NCBI GenBank assembly: GCA_016194625.1
Contig: JACQBB010000075.1
Span: 1 to 5,859, forward strand
Direction: 5' to 3'
DNA length: 5,859 bases
From: Elusimicrobiota bacterium
GTDB taxonomy: Bacteria; Elusimicrobiota; Elusimicrobia; UBA1565; UBA9628
Positions 4,223 to 5,859 of this stretch are shown one piece after another. Under the pieces are notes generated by a model. It had not been told where the DNA came from. It made no database searches and saw nothing but the letters and a program-made list of their open reading frames with translations. The first letter of the stretch is position 1, and the number at the start of each line of letters is the position of its first letter. The translations under genes and the position numbers were made by a program.

Positions 4223-5859
4223 CAGGCGCCGTCGCGGCTCGCCGCCGCGTCCGCGCGCGCCCCGGGAAGAGCGACGACGAACGTCGTCCCCCGCCCGACC
4301 TCGCTGGTGAACTCGACCTGCCCGCCGTGCTTCTGGACGATCTCGTAGACCAGCGCCAGCCCGAGCCCGGTGCCCTTGCCGACCTCCTTGGTCGTGCAGA
4401 ACGGCTCGAACATCTTCGAGCGGATCTCGTCGGGGATGCCGGTGCCGGTGTCGCGCACGACGACCTCGACCCAGCCGGCGCGCTTCTCCGAGGCCCGCAC
4501 GCCGAGGTCGATGCGCCCGCCCTTCGGCATCGCGTCCATCGCGTTGCCGGCCAGGTTCAGCACGACCTGCTGGAGCTGGTTGCCGTTCCCGACGACGCGC
4601 GGCAGGCCCGGTTCGCACTCCAGGCGGAGGTCGATGTCCTCGATCTTCGCCCGGGGCGACAGCAGGGACAGGGACGCCTCCACCGCCGCGCCCACGTCCG
4701 TGGGCGCGAAGCCGTCGGAGCCCGAGGCCCGCGAGAACGTGAGCAGGTCCTTGACCAGGTTCCGGCAGCGGACGGCCTCGCGCTCGATCGAGCGCAGCGG
4801 GAGCGCGAACTCGTGGCCGTCGCCGACGCGGCGCGACACGCTCTGGGCGAACCCCAGGATCACGGCGAGAGGATTGTTGATCTCGTGCGCGACCCCGCCC
4901 GCGAGGCGGCCGACCGCCGCCATCTTCTGCGACTGCAGCAGCTTCGCCTGCGCCGATTGCAGGTCGTCGTAAGCGGCCGACAGCCGGCGCTCGGACAGCA
5001 GGCGCTCGGTGACGTCCGACAGGACGCCGACCAGGCCCGCGGCGCGTCCGTCCTCGTCGAAGAACAACGCCTTGCGCACGACCAGGCATCGCGAGCGCCC
5101 GGCGGCGTCGTCGATCTCGATCTGATACTCGAGCGAGCCCGGACCGGACCGGCGGAGCAGCTCGTCGTCGGTCCTCGCCTGGACCTCGGCCTTCTCCGGC
5201 GGGAGCAGCTCCTCGACCGTCTTGCCGATCATGGACTCCTTGGTCAGGCCGGTGAACTCCTCGAACGCCTTGTTGCAGCCCAGGTAGCGGCCCTGGACGT
5301 CCTTGTAGAAGACCGGGTTCGGGATCGTGTCGACCAGCGTCTCGAGGAAGCGGAACTGGCGGCGCAGCGGGACGTCGGCCCGCAGACGGTCCGCGAGCCG
5401 CGTGTCCTCGATCGTCATATACACGAGGGTCTGGTTCAAGAGCTGATAGGCGATCTCTCCGAAGGTGAACGGCCCGGTGATGTCGGCGGTGCGGCGCCCG
5501 GCCAGCCCGGCGTGGACGTAGTTGAGGATGCAGTTGCACGAGTAGGCGATGCGCGCCCCGCCGCCCTCGGGCACCCGCGCGGCGAACGCCTCGACGTAGT
5601 CCCCGACCGGCCGCGCGTGCCGGTAGCGGACCCCCTTGAACACCGGGGCGTAGAGCCGCACCTCGCCCCCCGGCTCCCCGACGCTCTGGAACGAGATGTT
5701 CACCATCGCGCCGTGGCGGTCCGCCACGAGCGGAAGGCGGGCGTCGAGCCCCTTCTCGCGCACGTAGTCCACGAAGTCGCGCGCGACGCCGTCGACGAGC
5801 ACCTCCTTGGAGGAGAACCCGTCGCTCGGGAAGCTCAGCGTCTCGCCGTCGCCGGGCTC
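4222..5859 (-). CDS. Hybrid-input histidine kinase: conserved Cys-motif domain-PAS-HisKA-HATPase (partial, 5' end outside window)
   Basis: The frame is open to the right edge, giving 545 visible residues; a GTG at 5802 is internal, since sequence upstream of it remains coding and domain-like. Visible residues 1-160 form a domain with [20 protein letters not shown] (Cys108, Cys110) and [12 protein letters not shown] (132-143). I recall this pattern from an uncharacterised stand-alone family, possibly DUF6976, but am unsure of the number. Then come a PAS domain (about 171-285), a short coiled coil, HisKA with phosphoacceptor His325 in [10 protein letters not shown], and HATPase_c with N box Asn439, G1 Asp-Thr-Gly-Thr-Gly-Ile-Pro (470-476), F box Phe-Glu-Pro-Phe-Cys-Thr-Thr-Lys and G2 Gly-Lys-Gly-Thr-Gly-Leu-Gly-Leu. 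All kinase motifs are intact. No transmembrane segment is visible and no receiver follows, so it is probably a cytoplasmic kinase whose partner regulator is elsewhere. It ends at TGA 4224-4222 with a short Ala/Arg tail. Confidence 0.9.
   Translation of the reverse strand, partial: EPGDGETLSFPSDGFSSKEVLVDGVARDFVDYVREKGLDARLPLVADRHGAMVNISFQSVGEPGGEVRLYAPVFKGVRYRHARPVGDYVEAFAARVPEGGGARIAYSCNCILNYVHAGLAGRRTADITGPFTFGEIAYQLLNQTLVYMTIEDTRLADRLRADVPLRRQFRFLETLVDTIPNPVFYKDVQGRYLGCNKAFEEFTGLTKESMIGKTVEELLPPEKAEVQARTDDELLRRSGPGSLEYQIEIDDAAGRSRCLVVRKALFFDEDGRAAGLVGVLSDVTERLLSERRLSAAYDDLQSAQAKLLQSQKMAAVGRLAGGVAHEINNPLAVILGFAQSVSRRVGDGHEFALPLRSIEREAVRCRNLVKDLLTFSRASGSDGFAPTDVGAAVEASLSLLSPRAKIEDIDLRLECEPGLPRVVGNGNQLQQVVLNLAGNAMDAMPKGGRIDLGVRASEKRAGWVEVVVRDTGTGIPDEIRSKMFEPFCTTKEVGKGTGLGLALVYEIVQKHGGQVEFTSEVGRGTTFVVALPGARADAAASRDGA

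Noticed and set aside
4100..5539. Minus-strand 479-codon frame over the kinase
   Set aside because: Arg/Gly/Pro-rich shadow of the kinase frame, which carries all H, N, G1, F and G2 motifs.
5800..5802. GTG at 5802 as the true start of the histidine kinase
   Set aside because: The frame stays open to the window edge and the 19 upstream codons read as part of the same domain. The AAGGAG directly abuts the GTG with no spacing.
1..5859. tRNA, rRNA, CRISPR array, insertion sequence or phage genes
   Set aside because: None found on reading both strands: no direct-repeat arrays, transposase motifs, terminal inverted repeats or tRNA-like cloverleaf.

Overview
The window is very GC-rich, with G or C at most third codon positions. 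Genes are tightly packed and several start/stop codons overlap by four bases, as expected of a free-living, GC-rich bacterium with a two-component signalling repertoire. No rRNA or other taxonomic marker is present. Elusimicrobiota, Myxococcota/Desulfobacterota or a similar high-GC lineage would fit, but I cannot assign a phylum.

Layout. (1) Bases 2-166 hold the C-terminal end of a response-regulator receiver domain. It overlaps by ATGA with (2) a 385-residue protein (163-1320) made of three PAS domains with no kinase, GGDEF or other output domain. (3) A 33-bp gap with a possible extended -10 promoter leads into a pantothenate (vitamin B5) block: panB (1353-1913), a membrane-anchored alpha/beta hydrolase (1910-2794) and panC (2791-3450), joined by ATGA and GTGA overlaps. 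(4) A small four-helix membrane protein (3528-4076) has its own Shine-Dalgarno sequence. (5) A 145-bp convergent intergenic region contains strong hairpins, one followed by a short T run. (6) On the minus strand (5859-4222) lies a large part of a histidine kinase whose PAS-HisKA-HATPase core is fused behind an N-terminal domain carrying a Ser-Cys-Asn-Cys motif. The kinase continues past the right edge.

The main surprise is in the pantothenate block. Both biosynthetic enzymes are recognisable and in frame, but each lacks a large piece. PanB lacks about 80 N-terminal residues, including the segments with the metal-binding aspartates. PanC goes from its SSRN active-site motif almost straight to its C-terminal LIDN motif, skipping about 60 residues of the C-terminal domain. 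The flanking sequence of both is well conserved, and an in-frame stop just upstream of panB rules out a simple start-site error. These could be real in-frame deletions, early gene decay, or assembly errors; the sequence alone cannot separate these.

The second notable item is the kinase architecture: a conserved domain I remember mainly as a stand-alone protein of unknown function appears here as the apparent input module of a histidine kinase.
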